From Spirosoma panaciterrae DSM 21099 (GTDB lineage: Bacteria > Bacteroidota > Bacteroidia > Cytophagales > Spirosomataceae), in the NCBI RefSeq assembly GCF_000374025.1, contig NZ_KB893175.1, positions 1 through 64,000 of the forward strand: a stretch of 64,000 nucleotides of DNA, given 5' to 3'. Position numbers and translations under genes: made by a program. The notes under the pieces are model-generated. The model did no database searches and was not told the origin of the DNA. It worked only from the letters and a program-made list of their open reading frames with translations. Positions within the stretch are counted from its first letter, which is position 1. Every line of letters starts with the position of its first letter. Shown here in pieces: positions 27,373 through 37,254 of this stretch.

Positions 27373-28506
27373 ATGAAAAAACCTTTGATTTTTTGGTGTG
27401 GATCGATCCTGAATTACGAAGGATTAAAACATTATATTGGCGAGTCGGCAGCAGCCACCCAATGGTCGTATGGGTTATTGTCAGCCTTGTCGGCCAATAA
27501 TGTTGACATCAAAACGTATGCCCCTATTTGGGATTCGGCTTTTCCCAAAGGAAAATTATTTCCAGGGAAGTCGGCCTATCTGGAACAAAGTTTTGATCAA
27601 ACCTTGGTTCGCTATTTAAATCTACCCTGGATTCGCCCTAAATCCATAGCGCTTTCCTTGGAGAAAGCAATTGAAAGTGAACTCCGCAAAGGAACGCGAC
27701 CGATCGCTATATTAAACTACAATCCGCTTTCTTATTATTCTGAAGCCTTAGACAAAATTAGCCGAAAATACCCAGATATTCCCTGGGTTAATATCGTTCT
27801 GGATCTTAACGACCCAACAGCAGATAATTGGGCTACGTTTCTACAAACAACCCGACGCTCGAAAGGGAGTGTTTTCCTTTCGTGGTGGGGCTACTGCAAT
27901 GCTCCGCTGGAAAATAAACTTCATCTGGATGCGGGTTGGAGTGGCACATTGCCCAATACATCTAAATCCGCTGAAAAAGTATTTATATACGCCGGAAAAC
28001 TGGAAGAATATGGTGGAATAAATCAGCTACTTGAAGCCATAAAAGTGTTACCGGATAAAGATGTTTTCTTTGATTTTTATGGGAAGCGAAGCAATGCAGC
28101 TTTAGACAAACTAGCTGCGGAAGATAGCCGGGTCCGGTTTCACGGTTTTGTTCCTGATGAGCAGTTAGATGAAGCCTGTAGTAAAGCTACTGCCTTCCTG
28201 AATCCTCGGGATTTGAGTCATCATACCAACAACATGATTTTTCCGTCTAAACTGCTCTTTTATATAAAATACCGGAAGCCAATATTGGGGCCTACGATGC
28301 CGGGAATCTCGCCAGAATACAACAGTTTATTGATTCAACCAACTGATTCTTCGCCTGAAAGCTGGGTCAATGCGATACAAAAAACCATACGATTGACGGA
28401 GAAAGAGACAAAAAAAATTGCTGCTGAGTGTACTAAAATACTTCAGAGAAAAACCTGGGATAGTCAGGCTACTAGTTTAATGAAATTTTTGGAGACTATA
28501 CAATAA
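27373..28506 (+). CDS. Glycosyltransferase (GT4-like, GT-B fold)
   Basis: This 377-aa protein looks like a GT-B sugar transferase. The C-terminal donor domain is visible: VFIYAGKLEEYGGINQLLEAIKVL (about 200), FFDFYGKRSNAALDKLA, VRFHGFVPDEQLDEACSKATAFLNPRD (about 250), then FPSKLLFYIKYRKPILGP. The N-terminal half has an unusual acceptor part with NYNPLSYYSEALDKI. ATG at 27373 is used; a TTG two codons upstream is weaker. It probably adds one sugar of the repeat unit. The specificity is unknown. Confidence 0.78.
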   Translation: MKKPLIFWCGSILNYEGLKHYIGESAAATQWSYGLLSALSANNVDIKTYAPIWDSAFPKGKLFPGKSAYLEQSFDQTLVRYLNLPWIRPKSIALSLEKAIESELRKGTRPIAILNYNPLSYYSEALDKISRKYPDIPWVNIVLDLNDPTADNWATFLQTTRRSKGSVFLSWWGYCNAPLENKLHLDAGWSGTLPNTSKSAEKVFIYAGKLEEYGGINQLLEAIKVLPDKDVFFDFYGKRSNAALDKLAAEDSRVRFHGFVPDEQLDEACSKATAFLNPRDLSHHTNNMIFPSKLLFYIKYRKPILGPTMPGISPEYNSLLIQPTDSSPESWVNAIQKTIRLTEKETKKIAAECTKILQRKTWDSQATSLMKFLETIQ

Positions 28507-28631
28507 CTAGCCGGACTATTCAACGGTATTGTGGGCCTGAGCCTAGCGAAAAAATCGACCAGATTTAGCAACTAATTGCGCGCTTTCTGCCACGTATTGT
28601 TTGAAAACGGTAAATAATCATTGATCAGACT

Positions 28632-29828
28632 ATGAAGCTTCTCCATGTAATTAATAGTATGGACCCGGCTATGGGGGGACCATGCCAGGGAATTCGAAAT
28701 GTCATTCAAGAATCGGAGCGATTAGGTATATACAGAGAAGTGGCCTGTCTGGATGATCCATCGTCGGATTATCTGGGTAAAGATTCATTTCGTATTCATG
28801 CGCTTGGGCCTAAAGTTGGTCGGTGGCAATATGGCTCTCGACTGATCCCCTGGATGAAAGAAAACCTCGACCGCTTTGACGCCGTAATCATAAATGGCTT
28901 ATGGCTATACCCAAGTTATGGGGCCTGGAAAGCCATTAAAATGTATAAAAAAACGGGCAATAAGGATTTGAAAATCTTTGTGATGCCGCATGGCATGCTT
29001 GATCCTTATTTTCAGAAGGCATCCAGCCGGAAATTAAAGGCCATTCGCAATTGGTTTTATTGGGAGTTTCTGGAAAAAAATGTGGTGAATGATGCCGACT
29101 GTTTGCTGTTTACCTGCGAGGAAGAGCTTAGGTTGGCAAAAGATACATTTGACTCCTATCATCCTAAGAATACCAAAAATGTTGGCTATGGAATAGAAGA
29201 ACCTCCTGCCTTTTCAAAAACTATGGCGGCCGCTTTTTATACGAAATGTGCTGAGGTGAAAAATAAACCTTACTTTCTTTTTCTTAGCCGCATCAATTAC
29301 AAGAAAGGTATCGACTTGTTGATAAAGTCGTATTCGGTCGTATTAAATGAGTATGCATCGAAAGGGAAAGAGATTCCTAAACTGGTTATTGCAGGGCCAG
29401 GTCTGGATACAGCCTATGGCGAAAAAATGATAAACCTGGTTGCCGAAGATCCTGGTTTAAAAGGTCAGGTTTTTTTTGCAGGCATGCTTTCAGGCCCTGC
29501 TAAATGGGGCGCTTTTTATGGCTGCGAAGCTTTTGTACTCCCTAGCCATCAGGAAAATTTTGGTATTGCGCTGGTGGAGGCATTGGCTTGTAGTAAGCCT
29601 GTTCTGACCACTCAACAGGTCAATATATGGCGGGAAATTGCTGACGGTGACGCCGGGTTTATTGCTGAAGATACACTGGAAGGAACCAGGCAGCTTCTGG
29701 AGAAATTTCTGGCCCTTGATGGTCCGGAAAAACAGCGAATGGAAACGAATGCGCGTAGCACGTTTGAAAACAACTTTTCCATCAAAAATTCAGTCCGTCG
29801 TTTTACGGATGTCATTACGGCTTTCTGA
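28632..29828 (+). CDS. Glycosyltransferase family 4
   Basis: This 398-aa GT-B enzyme is related to GT4 transferases. The N-terminus LLHVINSMDPAMGGPCQGIRNVI is the acceptor-domain glycine-rich loop. The donor domain includes YFLFLSRINYKKGIDLLIKSY (about 220), LVIAGPGLDTAYG (about 253), QVFFAGMLSGPAKWGAFYGCEAFVLPSHQENFGIALVEALACSKPVL (about 280-325), with the E-x7-E-type motif as ENFGIALVEA. This is complete and of normal length. A gap of about 125 bp separates it from the previous gene. Confidence 0.88.
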   Translation: MKLLHVINSMDPAMGGPCQGIRNVIQESERLGIYREVACLDDPSSDYLGKDSFRIHALGPKVGRWQYGSRLIPWMKENLDRFDAVIINGLWLYPSYGAWKAIKMYKKTGNKDLKIFVMPHGMLDPYFQKASSRKLKAIRNWFYWEFLEKNVVNDADCLLFTCEEELRLAKDTFDSYHPKNTKNVGYGIEEPPAFSKTMAAAFYTKCAEVKNKPYFLFLSRINYKKGIDLLIKSYSVVLNEYASKGKEIPKLVIAGPGLDTAYGEKMINLVAEDPGLKGQVFFAGMLSGPAKWGAFYGCEAFVLPSHQENFGIALVEALACSKPVLTTQQVNIWREIADGDAGFIAEDTLEGTRQLLEKFLALDGPEKQRMETNARSTFENNFSIKNSVRRFTDVITAF

Positions 29829-29942
29829 CGCACTACGGGTTCCTTCGCTTCATGGATAGATAGGTCTGTTCTGGAAAAATTACTCGAATAATTGCTGGAA
29901 GGATGTAAACGATAGTCCGAATAATTTCATAAAAATTTTACT

Positions 29943-31205
29943 ATGCGCATCTTAATTTATGGAATCTTATACGCACCGGAGCTAACAGGGGTCGGTAAAT
30001 ATTCGGGTGAAATGGCCGCCTGGATGGTACGCCAGGGTCATACTGTCGATGCCATTATGCCAATGCCCTATTACCCAGAATGGAAAGTGCAAGCTGACTA
30101 CAAAAATAAGGGGTGGTTTACAGAATTTGTTGATGGTGTCAGAGTACATCGATGCCCCATTTATGTGCCTAAAAAAGTAACGGCTTCCGGACGGATGCTG
30201 CTCGATTTTTCGTTTTTGCTGAATAGTTTATTTTACTGGATTCGTGTGCTTTTTTCGAAACGATACGATGCGGTTATTTGTGTAGCTCCTCCCTTTCATA
30301 TCGGTTTGTTTCCGGTGCTCTATTCAATGGTTCGACATGTGCCTGTATGGCTTCATATCCAGGACCTGCAGATTGATATTGCCAAAGAAATGGGTATGAT
30401 AAAAAGCGAAAGGTTCCTGAACCTATTATTCAAAGCCGAGCGATTCATTTTGAAGCGGTGCAAAATCGTATCGACCATCAGTGAAGGAATGATCAGGAAA
30501 GTAACCGAAAAAAATTGTACGCAATCCGATTGTGTTCTGTTTCCGAATTGGGTAGATGAGGGCTTTGTTAAACCCTTGCCCAAACACGAATCGCTGCGTG
30601 CTGAGTTAGGCTTAACGGAAACCGATAAGGTGGTTTTGTATTCGGGAAGCATTGGGGAAAAACAGGGGTTAGAATTAATCATTGAAGCCGCTAACCAGTT
30701 TGCCCATCGGCCGGATCTGAAATTCCTGATCTTTGGTTCGGGCGGAGGTAAGGGCCGTCTGGAAGCCCTGGTACAGCAGCACAAACTGACCAACGTATCC
30801 TTCTATCCGTTACAGCCTTATGAAAAATTGTCGGCCCTTTTAGCGACCGCCGATCTTCACCTGGTTCTCCAGAAAAAATCGGCCTCCGACCTGGTATTGC
30901 CTTCTAAATTGACGGGTATTCTGGCGGCTGGTGGCTGTGCCCTGGTTTCGGCTGTGCCGGGTACTTCGCTGCATAAAGTGGTGGCTGATGAACAGATGGG
31001 AATCCTGATCGAACCCGATTCACTGGATGCTCTGATTGAAGGCATTGATCGGGCTTTTCGTTCCGATCTGACCGTTTACCGGAAAAATGCAAGGGCATAT
31101 GCCCGAAGAAACCTCAGCAAAGAAGAGATCCTTCAGCAATTTGAAGCCCAGATGCTCAATGAACTTAATCCAGTTGCTGAACAACTTGTAGCTGAGCAAG
31201 TGTAG
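29943..31205 (+). CDS. wcaI: WcaI-family colanic acid-type glycosyltransferase
   Basis: This 420-aa GT4 enzyme has the WcaI hallmarks: RILIYGILYAPELTGVGKYSGEMA at the N-terminus, PYYPEWKVQADYKNKGWFTE, and RVHRCPIYVPKKVTASGRMLLDFSF. In the second domain FPNWVDEGFV, VVLYSGSIGEKQGLELIIEAA and SDLVLPSKLTGILAAGG follow. WcaI is generally believed to be a fucosyltransferase of colanic acid, but in Bacteroidota clusters the donor may differ. Together with Wzi and WcaF downstream it indicates a colanic-like exopolysaccharide. The gene is complete and 114 bp behind the previous GT4 gene. Confidence 0.87.
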   Translation: MRILIYGILYAPELTGVGKYSGEMAAWMVRQGHTVDAIMPMPYYPEWKVQADYKNKGWFTEFVDGVRVHRCPIYVPKKVTASGRMLLDFSFLLNSLFYWIRVLFSKRYDAVICVAPPFHIGLFPVLYSMVRHVPVWLHIQDLQIDIAKEMGMIKSERFLNLLFKAERFILKRCKIVSTISEGMIRKVTEKNCTQSDCVLFPNWVDEGFVKPLPKHESLRAELGLTETDKVVLYSGSIGEKQGLELIIEAANQFAHRPDLKFLIFGSGGGKGRLEALVQQHKLTNVSFYPLQPYEKLSALLATADLHLVLQKKSASDLVLPSKLTGILAAGGCALVSAVPGTSLHKVVADEQMGILIEPDSLDALIEGIDRAFRSDLTVYRKNARAYARRNLSKEEILQQFEAQMLNELNPVAEQLVAEQV

Positions 31206-31254
31206 GAATTCGTCTGTTTGGCGGAACGGTAAAACAACTTGTATTTCAAACCTC

Positions 31255-32811
31255 ATGGTGAAGCGGCAGTACTTTTTTTGGGGGGCAATTCATCTTGCTT
31301 GTATACAAGTGGGCATTATGCCGTCGGTTGTGATGGCTCAGTTTCCGAACCGACCGACGTATGATACGACAACCGCGAGCGGCATTCGCTACCGGGCCGA
31401 ATTAAGCGGCATGGCCTCTACAAACGGGAATACGCCCTTCTGGATGCGTTCGAATCAGTTTGGTACGATACCGTGGCAGTTGCCGGCCGGAATCGGTACG
31501 GTGGGCCTCAGTGGCCTGTGGGGCAATGCCCGACAATCCCGAAAACCCTATATAAAAGCCGCTATTGAAGTTGTGGGGAATCTAAACCAGTCTTTCCGGC
31601 TGGTATTGCCCGAAGCCTACTTGGCTGTTCGGCTAGGGCATGGGGAGCTGTACGTGGGGCGGCAGAAAGAAATTCATGGCTTGGTTGATACCCTGCTCAC
31701 CTCAGGTTCCATCGCCTGGTCGGGTAATGCGGTGCCGATCACACAGATCCGGCTGGGCACACGAGATTTTGCTCCACTGAAATTTACGAAAGGGCTGATC
31801 GCTATCAATGCGTTTTTTAGTCATGGCTGGTTTGCTGATACCGATTCGATGCACAACGTTATGCTACATGCCAAAGCGATCATGGTGCGAGTGGGGAAGC
31901 CCAACTGGAAAGTCCGGCTCTATGGGGGCACTAATCATTTTGCTCAGTGGGGAGGGTACTCAAAAGCCCTGGCCGATGGCCCTGTTTCTCAGTTTCTGTC
32001 GTCAAATGGCCATTTGCCCAGTTCGCTGAAAGCCTATAAATCGGTTGTATGGCCAATTGGCCAGCCAGGAAGTGATGATCAATATGCAACAATCGATACC
32101 ATCAATCAAGTTGGTAACCACCTGGGTTCTATCGATGCTGGCCTTGATATACAGCTTAAAAACGGGTCTCTTTTTCTGTATTCCCAGCACCTGTTCGAAG
32201 ATAATTCAGGCCTGACATTCAAGAATTTTCCAGATGGTCTTTTCGGTATCCGATGGAAAGCGGGCCGATCCAATGATGGGGCGGTTGTCCAGTTGAAACA
32301 ACTGACTGCTGAACTCATTACCACCCGAAACCGGAGTGGAACCAAACTGCCTTACGGACGGGACGATTATTTCTTTCATGGCCAGTATCTGGATGGGTGG
32401 ACACATAAGGGGGCTATCATTGGTACTCCAATTTTTACCCGGACAGCCGATTTACCGGCTGCTTTGCTGAAAAAAAGCACCTGGCTCAGCCGAAGTTTTG
32501 CCTACCGGCTGTTGCCTGTCAATAACAACGATGTTCAGTCGATACACGTAGGGGCATATGCCGTACTGTTTCAGCGGATTTCGGTGATGCTACTGGCGAC
32601 AGGCAGCCGGTATTATGAGTTCGATTATTCAACGAAAACCTATGACCAGCTTTCCGTAAGTCTCGAACTTGCTAATCTTGTAATGATGGGTAATGTCAAT
32701 ATGGGCCTTAAACTGGCCTATGATACCGGAGCTATTTTCGCCAGTAACCTGGGCGGAATGCTCATGCTTCGTAAAACGGGTTTGCTGACTCGAAAATCGG
32801 CCAGCCGTTGA
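31255..32811 (+). CDS. wzi: Capsule assembly Wzi-family outer-membrane protein
   Basis: This 518-aa protein has a signal peptide ending VVMAQF and resembles the Wzi outer-membrane barrel that binds nascent polysaccharide to the cell surface. Characteristic segments are GMASTNGNTPFWMRSNQFGTI (about 45), EAYLAVRLGHGELYVGRQKE (about 122), SGNAVPITQIRLGTRDFAPL (about 158), HGWFADTD, and DDYFFHGQYLDGWTHKGAIIGTP (about 365). The barrel ends with GMLMLRKTG. It lies between the WcaI and WcaF genes, with 28-50 bp gaps, at the end of the exopolysaccharide operon. Confidence 0.85.
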   Translation: MVKRQYFFWGAIHLACIQVGIMPSVVMAQFPNRPTYDTTTASGIRYRAELSGMASTNGNTPFWMRSNQFGTIPWQLPAGIGTVGLSGLWGNARQSRKPYIKAAIEVVGNLNQSFRLVLPEAYLAVRLGHGELYVGRQKEIHGLVDTLLTSGSIAWSGNAVPITQIRLGTRDFAPLKFTKGLIAINAFFSHGWFADTDSMHNVMLHAKAIMVRVGKPNWKVRLYGGTNHFAQWGGYSKALADGPVSQFLSSNGHLPSSLKAYKSVVWPIGQPGSDDQYATIDTINQVGNHLGSIDAGLDIQLKNGSLFLYSQHLFEDNSGLTFKNFPDGLFGIRWKAGRSNDGAVVQLKQLTAELITTRNRSGTKLPYGRDDYFFHGQYLDGWTHKGAIIGTPIFTRTADLPAALLKKSTWLSRSFAYRLLPVNNNDVQSIHVGAYAVLFQRISVMLLATGSRYYEFDYSTKTYDQLSVSLELANLVMMGNVNMGLKLAYDTGAIFASNLGGMLMLRKTGLLTRKSASR

Positions 32812-32838
32812 CGCTACGTATAAATAAGTGAATAGACC

Positions 32839-33426
32839 ATGTATCAGCAGATCGATAATTTTAAGTTGCCTCCAGGCTTTCGGGGCCGACCAGGTTGGTA
32901 TGTACAGCTCTGGTGGATAGTCGAATCATTGTTTTTCAGAACTTCCCCTCAGTTTATGTACGGATGGCGCCGATTTCTGCTTCGAAGTTTCGGGGCTAAA
33001 ATAGGCCAGCGCGTTCAGGTCAGACCATCTGTACATACCCAGTTTCCGTGGAAAGTAACCATTGGCGATTCGAGCCGAATCGGCGACGATGTGGTGCTAT
33101 ACAGCCTCGGACCGATCACGATCGGGGCCAATGTAATTGTCTCACAAAAGAGTTATATCTGTACTGGCTCACACGACTATCAGGATCTAGATTTTGGCAT
33201 TTTTACCGAGCCCGTCGTCATTGAAGACGAATGCTGGCTGGCAACCGACGTATATGTAGCGCCCGGCGTAACGATTGGCAAAGGGACTGTTGTTGGGGCC
33301 AGGTCGTCCGTATTGAAGTCGTTACCTGCCAATAAGGTGTGTGTTGGAACTCCGGCCAAACCGCTTAAGGATCGAAAACGGCTGGATACGTATTCGGAGG
33401 ATGTTCAGAAGGCCTGGGTAGTTTAG
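32839..33426 (+). CDS. wcaF: WcaF-family acetyltransferase
   Basis: This 195-aa left-handed beta-helix acetyltransferase has the WcaF-specific N-terminus (NFKLPPGFRGRPGWYVQLWW, then SPQFMYGWRRFLLRSFGAKIG). The hexapeptide coil follows (VRPSVHTQFPWKVTIGDSSRIGDDV, ITIGANVIVSQKSYICTGSHDYQD with the catalytic His, VVIEDECWLATDVYVAPGVTIGKGTVVGARS). It probably O-acetylates a fucose-like or other residue of the exopolysaccharide. It is the last plus-strand gene of the cluster; its stop overlaps the stop region of the convergent epimerase by 4 bp. Confidence 0.88.
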   Translation: MYQQIDNFKLPPGFRGRPGWYVQLWWIVESLFFRTSPQFMYGWRRFLLRSFGAKIGQRVQVRPSVHTQFPWKVTIGDSSRIGDDVVLYSLGPITIGANVIVSQKSYICTGSHDYQDLDFGIFTEPVVIEDECWLATDVYVAPGVTIGKGTVVGARSSVLKSLPANKVCVGTPAKPLKDRKRLDTYSEDVQKAWVV

Positions 33427-34394
33427 CCAACGAAACTCAGGTTGGCATACGTACTTCGGCTACTTAACCAGTCGGCCATTTGCTGAAGGCCATCAGACAG
33501 GCTTGTGGTAGGTTGATAATCCAGCTTTTGCTTCGATTGGGTTAAATCGGCCCAGGTATGAGCCACATCGCCAGGTCGGTCTGGCTTCTGAATGATTAGG
33601 GCTTTTTGATTGGTCACACGTTCCATCGTGGTAATCAATTGCCGCAACGATATGCAGCACCCACTACCAATATTGTAGATCGCAAAGCCATTCACCCGAA
33701 GCATAGCCTTACTGATACCCTGAACAATGTCGGCTACGAACGTGTAATCGCGGCTAGTGCCTTTTCCATATATGCTGAGCGGGCGTTGCTGACGGATGGC
33801 TTCCAGAAACTGGTAAATAGCCATGTCGGGTCGTTGGCGGGGGCCATAAGCAGTAAAAAAACGCAGGCAGGTGATGTCGATCCCATACTGCTGGCTGTAA
33901 TGTCGGCAGAGTTGCTCGCCTTTGTACTTCGTGAGTGCATAAGGCGATATGGGGAACAGCTGCTGGCTGTTTTCCTGGAGGGGCATAGCCGGACTGTCGC
34001 CATAAACCGACGATGAAGAGCCAAAGATTAGCTTCCGAACACCGAACTGATGCATGGTGTGGAGAAGGGTACGAGTGCCATTGATGTTTACATCCGTATA
34101 CGCATCCGGATGTTGGAGCGAAGCCTGAACACCGGGCAGAGCCGCTAAATGAATCACTACATCGAATGGATATTGCCGGAACAGATTTGCCAGCGCAGTG
34201 GCATCGCGAATATCGCCCTCGTGCAAATGATAGGCCGAATGATTTAGGCTGGAGCGAATGTTCAGGAGTTTCTGCTCTCGGGAGTAATTCGAATGAAAGT
34301 TGTCCAGCACATGAACCCGGCAACCCATCACCAGTAAATGATCGGCTACATGTGACCCAATAAATCCAGCTCCACCCGTAATCAGTACATTCAT
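33423..34394 (-). CDS. NAD-dependent nucleotide-sugar epimerase (UDP-glucuronate 4-epimerase-like)
   Basis: This 323-aa extended SDR enzyme makes a nucleotide sugar, probably for the adjacent exopolysaccharide. Visible are the NAD site GGAGFIGSH (residues 7-15), the GDIRD motif (about 60), HLAALPGVQASLQHP (about 84), the catalytic Ser region FGSSSSVYGDS (about 123-132), YALTK (Tyr about 150) and GPRQRPDMAIYQF (about 180). The ALPGVR/Q and RPDMA segments match UDP-GlcA 4-epimerases better than GalE. It is transcribed convergently to the cluster from its own promoter near 34400. Confidence 0.87.
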   Translation of the reverse strand: MNVLITGGAGFIGSHVADHLLVMGCRVHVLDNFHSNYSREQKLLNIRSSLNHSAYHLHEGDIRDATALANLFRQYPFDVVIHLAALPGVQASLQHPDAYTDVNINGTRTLLHTMHQFGVRKLIFGSSSSVYGDSPAMPLQENSQQLFPISPYALTKYKGEQLCRHYSQQYGIDITCLRFFTAYGPRQRPDMAIYQFLEAIRQQRPLSIYGKGTSRDYTFVADIVQGISKAMLRVNGFAIYNIGSGCCISLRQLITTMERVTNQKALIIQKPDRPGDVAHTWADLTQSKQKLDYQPTTSLSDGLQQMADWLSSRSTYANLSFVG

Positions 34395-34725
34395 ACCTAA
34401 AATTGGCTCACTTTGTAGTTCCCCAGAAAGAAAAGACTTAAACGATGAGAATATTAATATTAATTACAAAATGTATCTTATTAGATACTATAAAATAATA
34501 TCAGTAAATAAATATAGGAATTATATTTTCAATATTATATAAAATGAAAATAAATATTAGCTTTTGATCAGGGGCCTTGCCAGATAGATAGGATGAATTA
34601 TACGGTTGGCTGTCACGGATGATTTACAAATTATGGCCAATCGATCTCACGTTAATCGCTCAGATGAGTCGCCCTTTATACGGATTTATGACCATCAGGC
34701 TGATTGACTAAATAAACATACCCGC
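34395..34725. other. AT-rich intergenic region at the far end of the exopolysaccharide cluster
   Basis: The section 34440-34560 is strongly AT-rich and lacks reading frames, mirroring the island at 17970-18200 on the other side of the cluster. It contains the divergent promoters of the epimerase gene and the multi-PAS kinase gene. I see no repeats long enough to define an element boundary and no tRNA. Confidence 0.4.
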
Positions 34726-37254
34726 TTGTATAAGGGTTTATTGCTCAACGACATCTGTACTGTGAACAAATTGAATTTCGAAAATAAGCAGGCCTTTTGG
34801 CAGGGTGGGGGCGAAATGGGAGCACTTACCCGAGCGTACGACTGGGCCCAAACAACGATGGGGGCCCCTGAATTGTGGCCGCAGAGCCTGCGGACAACGT
34901 TAGGGATTGTCTTGCACTCAGCATTCCCAATGTTCCTTTTCTGGGGTGATGAGCACATCTGTTTTTATAATGATGCGTACCGGCCCAGTCTTGGTCATGA
35001 GGGCAAACACCCGGCGTTGGGTAAACGTGGAGAAGACGTTTGGGCGGAGATATGGGGCTTTATTGGGCCGCTGATCGGCAAGGTTATGACCACTGGTGAA
35101 TCGGTTTGGTATAAAGATCAACTGGTTCCATTTTACCGCAACGGGAAGCTTGAGGATATTTACTGGACCTTTAGTTACAGCCCGATATACGGCGATAGTG
35201 GCCATATAGATGGTGTACTGGTAACCTGCACCGAAACGACAGAGAATGTTCAGGCGATTCAGAAGTTAAAAGAAAGTAATGACCAGCTTGCTTTTGCTAT
35301 TGAAGCTACTGAGCTGGGAACCTGGGATCTGGACCCGGCTTCGAATGCATTATCCGCGAATACGCGTCTGAAGGAATGGTTTGGTTTACCAGCCGATGGG
35401 CAGGTTGCCTTACCTTTGGCCACCAGCGTCGTTGCGGAAAAAGATCGGCAACGCGTCGAAGAGGCCATTCAACGGGCTTTGCAGTACGAATCAGGAGGGT
35501 ATTATGATATCGATTACACACTGATCCATCCAATCACGAAAGAAGAGCGGATTGTGCGTGCAAAAGGCAAGGCCTGGTTTACCGCCGATCGGGTCGCTTA
35601 TCGATTCAACGGAACATTACAGGATATAACGGAACGTAAAAAAGCGGAACAGGAGGTAGTCGCCAGCGTACAGGCGCTACAGAGTATAATCGAAAGCGCC
35701 CCATTTCCGATTGGTATTTATGTGGGGCCGCAGATGCAGATTCAGTTTGTCAACTCGGCTATTGTCAAGGTATGGGGAAAAGGGCCTGATGTGGTCGGAA
35801 AGCGGTATGCCGATGTATTGCCCGAACTGGCAAACCAGGGGATATACCATCAGCTCGACCAGGTCTATGAAACGGGGACTCCGTTTCATGCTCGAAATCA
35901 GCGCGTCGATCTGGAAGTGGATGGCAGGCTGCAGCCCTTTTATTTCAATTATAGTTTTACGCCCTTATACAATGCCGAAGGGCAGATCTATGGGGTAATG
36001 AATACCGCTGCCGAGGTTACAGACCTTGTCGAGGCCAAACAGAAGCTGGAGGATACCGAAGCCACGTTGCTCGGAGCAATTGAACTGGCCGAGCTGGCTA
36101 CCTGGCGTATGGATGTATCGACCCGAACCTTCTCGTTCTCAAAACGATTTATGGACTGGCTTGGCTTCACCGACGAGTCAAAGACGCGGGATGAAGCCTA
36201 TAATCCATTACCTACCCATTACCACCAGCAGGTTGTTGAGGCCATTGAGGCTGCCATACAGCCCGGTTCGTCGGGCTATTACGAAAATGAGCACCCGATC
36301 ATCAACCGGCAAACGGGGCAAATGCGGATTATACATGCACAGGGCCAGGTGTTTTATGATGTTGATGGAAATCCGGTTGTACTGAGCGGAACCGCACAGG
36401 ATATAACCCAGCAACGGGAAGTTCAGTTAACCCTGGAACGGCAGGTACAGGAGCGTACAGAAGAACTGGAGTCAACAAACGAAGAATTGACCGCTATCAA
36501 CGAAGAACTTACCGAAGCTAACCAGCTTTTGATTCGGTCGAACGATAACCTGCAGCAGTTTGCCTATGTAGCCAGCCATGATTTGCAGGAGCCGCTTCGT
36601 AAAATTCAGCAGTTCAGTACGCTCCTAAAACAGGAGTATGCTGAGTCATTGGACGATAAAGGGAAAGACTTTCTGGATCGACTAACATCGGCTAGTTCAC
36701 GAATGTCGATGCTTATTAAAGATCTGCTTACCTTCTCCCGAATCTCGACCCAACAAGTAACCCATCGGCGGGTCGATCTAAACGACGTACTGCGGGAGGT
36801 TCTGGAAAACCTGTCGATAGCCGTCGATGAAACTAAAGCCGTGATTCAGATAGACCCCCTCCCCGTTATTGAGGGAGACGCCTTACAGTTGGGGCAATTA
36901 TTTCAGAATCTCCTCTCCAATGCGATCAAATTTCATCAGCCAGACGTCAGGCCGGTAATACAGGTACGGATCAGTCAGCTACTGGCGAAGGAGCTGCCCC
37001 TTTCATTGCCCGTACTGCGTCAGTCAAGAGCCTATTATTGTGTCGATATTGCCGATAATGGGATTGGATTTGATGAGAAATACAAGGAACGGATTTTTCA
37101 GGTTTTTCAGCGACTACACAGCAAGCGGGAGTTTGCCGGGACGGGCATAGGCCTGGCCATATGCCAGAAAGTGGCTACCAATCATGGAGGGGCTATTACG
37201 GCAACCAGTGAGCCAAACCAGGGAGCAACGTTTAGTGTATATCTGCCAGTTTAG
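34726..37254 (+). CDS. Multi-PAS sensor histidine kinase
   Basis: This soluble histidine kinase has up to 842 aa and no membrane segment, so it senses a cytoplasmic signal. The N-terminal PAS-like domain (GGGEMGALTRAYDW, then GAPELWPQSLRTTLG, about 28-170) is followed by three PAS/PAC units (about 175-305, ending LQDITERKKAEQE; about 305-435; about 440-565, ending AQDITQQREV), a coiled coil (570-605) and HisKA with the phospho-acceptor motif VASHDLQEPLRK (His about 621). The ATPase domain has LFQNLLSNAIKF, DNGIGFD and GTGIGLAI. The start is uncertain: a TTG at 34726 or a GTG at 34762 both keep the conserved N-terminus. No response regulator is adjacent. Confidence 0.87.
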   Translation: MYKGLLLNDICTVNKLNFENKQAFWQGGGEMGALTRAYDWAQTTMGAPELWPQSLRTTLGIVLHSAFPMFLFWGDEHICFYNDAYRPSLGHEGKHPALGKRGEDVWAEIWGFIGPLIGKVMTTGESVWYKDQLVPFYRNGKLEDIYWTFSYSPIYGDSGHIDGVLVTCTETTENVQAIQKLKESNDQLAFAIEATELGTWDLDPASNALSANTRLKEWFGLPADGQVALPLATSVVAEKDRQRVEEAIQRALQYESGGYYDIDYTLIHPITKEERIVRAKGKAWFTADRVAYRFNGTLQDITERKKAEQEVVASVQALQSIIESAPFPIGIYVGPQMQIQFVNSAIVKVWGKGPDVVGKRYADVLPELANQGIYHQLDQVYETGTPFHARNQRVDLEVDGRLQPFYFNYSFTPLYNAEGQIYGVMNTAAEVTDLVEAKQKLEDTEATLLGAIELAELATWRMDVSTRTFSFSKRFMDWLGFTDESKTRDEAYNPLPTHYHQQVVEAIEAAIQPGSSGYYENEHPIINRQTGQMRIIHAQGQVFYDVDGNPVVLSGTAQDITQQREVQLTLERQVQERTEELESTNEELTAINEELTEANQLLIRSNDNLQQFAYVASHDLQEPLRKIQQFSTLLKQEYAESLDDKGKDFLDRLTSASSRMSMLIKDLLTFSRISTQQVTHRRVDLNDVLREVLENLSIAVDETKAVIQIDPLPVIEGDALQLGQLFQNLLSNAIKFHQPDVRPVIQVRISQLLAKELPLSLPVLRQSRAYYCVDIADNGIGFDEKYKERIFQVFQRLHSKREFAGTGIGLAICQKVATNHGGAITATSEPNQGATFSVYLPV

